Below are positions 6,014-7,578 of a stretch of 7,578 nt of DNA, piece after piece. Both the position numbers and the translations under genes were made by a program. Under the pieces are notes generated by a model. That model saw nothing but the letters and a program-made list of their open reading frames with translations, was not told where the DNA came from and did not search any database. The first letter of the stretch is position 1. Each line of letters begins with the position of its first letter. The DNA comes from an uncultured beta proteobacterium (lineage in GTDB: Bacteria > Pseudomonadota > Gammaproteobacteria > Burkholderiales > Burkholderiaceae_C): contig CAIYNH010000697.1 in assembly GCA_903927495.1 (NCBI GenBank), positions 1 to 7,578 of the forward strand, written 5' to 3'.

Positions 6014-6862
6014 ATGAGCATCAACACAGTCGGCATTATTGGCGCGGGCACCATGGGTAACGGTATTGCGCAGGCGTGCGCGGTATCGGGTCTGAATGTG
6101 ATCATGGTGGATATCTCGGAGGCGGCAGTTGCCAAAGGTCTCGCCACAGTCGCAGGTAGTCTGGAGCGACTTCTGAAAAAAGAAAAAATCACGGCAGAGG
6201 CTAAGGTGGCGGCACTCGCACGTATCAAGGTCAGCACCAGTTACGAAGATCTGAAAGTGGCGCAATTGGTGATTGAGGCGGCCACCGAAAATTACGATCT
6301 GAAGGTCAGAATCATCCAGCAATTGGATGCACTATTGGCAGCAGAGGTGATCGTGGCATCCAACACCTCATCCATTTCGATCACCAAATTGGCCGCAGTC
6401 ACGCAACGCCCTGATCGTTTCATTGGCATGCATTTCTTCAACCCGGTACCGATGATGGCGCTGGTGGAGATCATTCGCGGCCTGCAAACCAGCGATGCCA
6501 CCCATGCTGCGGTGCACGCCATGGCAACCGCTTTGGGCAAGACACCGATTACCGTCAAAAATTCGCCTGGCTTTGTGGTGAACCGGATTCTTGTACCAAT
6601 GATCAATGAGGCCTTTTTTGTTTTGGCTGAAGGCCTGGCGACTCCCGAAGACATTGATGCGGGGATGAAACTCGGCTGCAACCAGCCGATTGGCCCGCTG
6701 GCATTGGCCGACATGATTGGACTTGACGTGTGTTTGGCGGTGATGGAGGTGTATATCAATGAATTCGGCGACAGCAAGTACCGAGCCTGCCCATTGCTGA
6801 AAGAAATGGTGGCTGCCGGGCGTTTGGGCCGAAAATCTGGCCAGGGCGTTTATAAATACTGA
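6014..6862 (+). CDS. hbd: 3-hydroxybutyryl-CoA dehydrogenase
   Basis: The 282-aa enzyme has the normal family length and interconverts (S)-3-hydroxybutyryl-CoA and acetoacetyl-CoA with NAD(P). It belongs to the short 3-hydroxyacyl-CoA dehydrogenase family without a fused hydratase. The N-terminal Rossmann fold shows GAGTMG at residues 10-15 and Asp33 at the end of the second strand, which suggests a preference for NAD over NADP. Catalytic and substrate residues are all present: Ser119 in SNTSS, His140 in GMHFFNPVP, Glu152 in LVEIIRG and Asn190 in SPGFVVNRIL. The C-terminal dimerisation domain includes GPLALADMIGLDVC and ends with GRKSGQGVYKY, as usual. It is divergent from ipdC and 60 bp upstream of the GNAT gene. 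No thiolase or crotonase is adjacent, so whether it serves butyrate/PHB turnover, beta-oxidation or aromatic degradation (PaaH-like role) is not decided by context. Confidence 0.94.
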   Translation: MSINTVGIIGAGTMGNGIAQACAVSGLNVIMVDISEAAVAKGLATVAGSLERLLKKEKITAEAKVAALARIKVSTSYEDLKVAQLVIEAATENYDLKVRIIQQLDALLAAEVIVASNTSSISITKLAAVTQRPDRFIGMHFFNPVPMMALVEIIRGLQTSDATHAAVHAMATALGKTPITVKNSPGFVVNRILVPMINEAFFVLAEGLATPEDIDAGMKLGCNQPIGPLALADMIGLDVCLAVMEVYINEFGDSKYRACPLLKEMVAAGRLGRKSGQGVYKY

Positions 6863-6889
6863 GCTGTTGCAGCGACAATCCATTTTTTT
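6863..6889 (+). terminator. Weak terminator-like hairpin after hbd
   Basis: GCTG-TTG-CAGC (6863-6873) starts right after the hbd stop codon, and a run of seven T follows at 6883-6889. The stem is only 4 bp and the T-run is 9 nt away, so termination would be inefficient at best. Read-through into the GNAT gene is possible. Confidence 0.22.
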
Positions 6890-6897
6890 GATTGATA

Positions 6898-6915
6898 GCC
6901 GGGCTTGACCCCGGC
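6898..6915 (+). promoter_or_regulatory. GC-rich hairpin just upstream of the GNAT start
   Basis: GCCGGG-CTTGAC-CCCGGC forms a perfect 6-bp GC stem with a 6-nt loop. Its 3' edge lies 7 nt before the ATG at 6923, exactly where a Shine-Dalgarno would be expected, and no clear Shine-Dalgarno is present. It could limit translation or mark a transcript end; there is no following T-run. Confidence 0.35.
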
Positions 6916-6922
6916 ACTTGAA

Positions 6923-7453
6923 ATGTCTCTGATCACACCCACCGAAGTTCGACCAGCTACCCAGCGTGATGCCAAAGCCATTGCCGAAGTTCAGGCACGT
7001 TCCAGTCAGGCCGCTTTCAATGCACTGTTTCCAGGCGAAACGGTGCCGCAAGCCAGTACTCCCGAAACAAGTCAGGCTTACTGGCGCGAGGCCATTGAGT
7101 ACAGTGAACCTCAAGTGCTGGTGGCTGTGCAAAAAACCACGGTGGTCGGTTTTGTTGGTTTTGATCGCTCACGCGACCCCAAAACCCCCAACACCATGGG
7201 CGAAATCTGGGCAATTTATGTAGAACCGGCGAACTGGGGTCAAGGCGTTGGTCTGGCACTGTGGGACGCGGCACGGGAAGGCCTGATTTACGAAGGCTGT
7301 ACCAAAGTCAGCGCCTGGGTTCCGCTGGGTTGCGAGCGTGCCTTGCGTTTTCATGACATGGCTGGCTTCAAACGTGAGATGACCAGTATCAAGACCGTGC
7401 CCATGGGTGCGGCCCGCATCGAAGAAATTCGTTTCAAACGTGATTTGAGCTGA
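6923..7453 (+). CDS. GNAT family N-acetyltransferase
   Basis: The 176-aa product has the GNAT fold that transfers an acetyl group from acetyl-CoA to an amine; the acceptor is unknown. It opens with the typical VRPATQRDAKAIAEVQ strand-helix (residues 9-24). The central strands VLVAVQ and VVGFVGF are at about 65-80. Motif A is EIWAIYVEPANWGQGVGLAL (94-113), where WGQGVG forms the pyrophosphate-binding loop, and the conserved ERALRFHDMAGFKRE (motif B) is at 138-152. Its length is normal for a single-domain GNAT. I chose the ATG at 6923 over the in-frame TTG at 6905, since the TTG lies in the loop of a GC hairpin and has no ribosome-binding site. It follows hbd in the same direction after a 60-bp gap, so co-transcription is possible but not shown. 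It resembles RimI/YhhY-like generic GNATs too loosely to name. Confidence 0.87.
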   Translation: MSLITPTEVRPATQRDAKAIAEVQARSSQAAFNALFPGETVPQASTPETSQAYWREAIEYSEPQVLVAVQKTTVVGFVGFDRSRDPKTPNTMGEIWAIYVEPANWGQGVGLALWDAAREGLIYEGCTKVSAWVPLGCERALRFHDMAGFKREMTSIKTVPMGAARIEEIRFKRDLS

Positions 7454-7523
7454 CTGAGACCGCTCTGAAGACAGTTTTATTTGAAACAATACAGCCTGTG
7501 ATGCACGTCCATAAAGCGTTGTA

Positions 7524-7569
7524 TGCTACGAATTAAATAGTGACTAGTGTTTTAATCCGAAGCCTCAGG
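7524..7569 (+). repeat. Hairpin intergenic repeat, degenerate copy 2
   Basis: Aligned without gaps to 691-736, about 26 of 46 positions agree by my hand count. Matches include TGCTA at the left edge, ACTAGTG at the same offset (7543-7549 versus 710-716) and AAGC at the same offset (7560-7563 versus 727-730). The stem has decayed in this copy. It lies downstream of the GNAT gene in the same orientation as copy 1. The remaining bases 7454-7523 show no gene, promoter or clear terminator that I can support. Confidence 0.45.
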
Positions 7570-7578
7570 TGCGGCGCA

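Noticed and set aside
6905..6922. TTG at 6905 as the GNAT start
   Set aside because: It lies in the loop of a GC hairpin and has no Shine-Dalgarno; the ATG at 6923 begins just before the conserved GNAT strand.
6368..7132. A 254-codon minus-strand open frame across the end of hbd and the start of the GNAT gene
   Set aside because: It is antisense to two genes with clear catalytic motifs, spans their intergenic gap, and its translation resembles no family I know.
1..7578. CRISPR array, insertion sequence, toxin-antitoxin pair, phage or other defence gene
   Set aside because: No regularly spaced repeats, transposase motifs, terminal inverted repeats, or small paired genes with such motifs are visible; the genes are housekeeping or metabolic.

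Overview
This window looks like an ordinary chromosomal stretch from a betaproteobacterium, most likely a Comamonadaceae member (Rhodoferax/Polaromonas-like). That placement rests on the style of the ParC C-terminus, moderate GC content, and an intergenic hairpin repeat of a type I recall as abundant in Comamonadaceae. No search was run. I see no insertion sequence, phage gene, CRISPR array, tRNA or rRNA.

Layout: (1) 1-690 (+) is the 3' end of parC (topoisomerase IV subunit A), which begins upstream of the window. (2) 691-900 is a convergent intergenic region with a hairpin repeat followed by a T-run (probable parC terminator) and a second small structured segment. (3) 901-3171 (-) encodes a DUF3141 protein: an alpha/beta-hydrolase resembling PHA synthase/depolymerase, with a Cys-Asp-His triad and a long helical C-terminus. 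(4) 3172-3379 is a divergent promoter region with two related 14-bp near-palindromes. (5) 3380-4240 (+) encodes a stand-alone HDOD protein whose HD signature is degenerate. (6) 4261-5883 (-) encodes a ThDP-dependent indolepyruvate/phenylpyruvate decarboxylase (ipdC type), convergent with the HDOD gene. (7) 5884-6013 is a second divergent promoter region, with a perfect 14-bp palindrome on the predicted ipdC promoter. (8) 6014-6862 (+) encodes 3-hydroxybutyryl-CoA dehydrogenase. (9) 6923-7453 (+) encodes a GNAT acetyltransferase. (10) The last 125 bp hold a degenerate second copy of the hairpin repeat.

The genes do not form one long operon. Orientation flips at almost every gene, and only hbd and the GNAT gene are co-directional neighbours. 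A loose metabolic theme is visible: IpdC feeds aromatic amino-acid breakdown through aryl-acetaldehydes, HBD handles C4 acyl-CoA, and the DUF3141 protein has a PHA-synthase-like active site. Placing all three in one carbon/energy-storage network is inference only. The points most worth following up are the DUF3141 protein of unknown substrate, the operator-like palindrome at ipdC, and the paired hairpin repeats. I did not find a convincing new multi-gene system.
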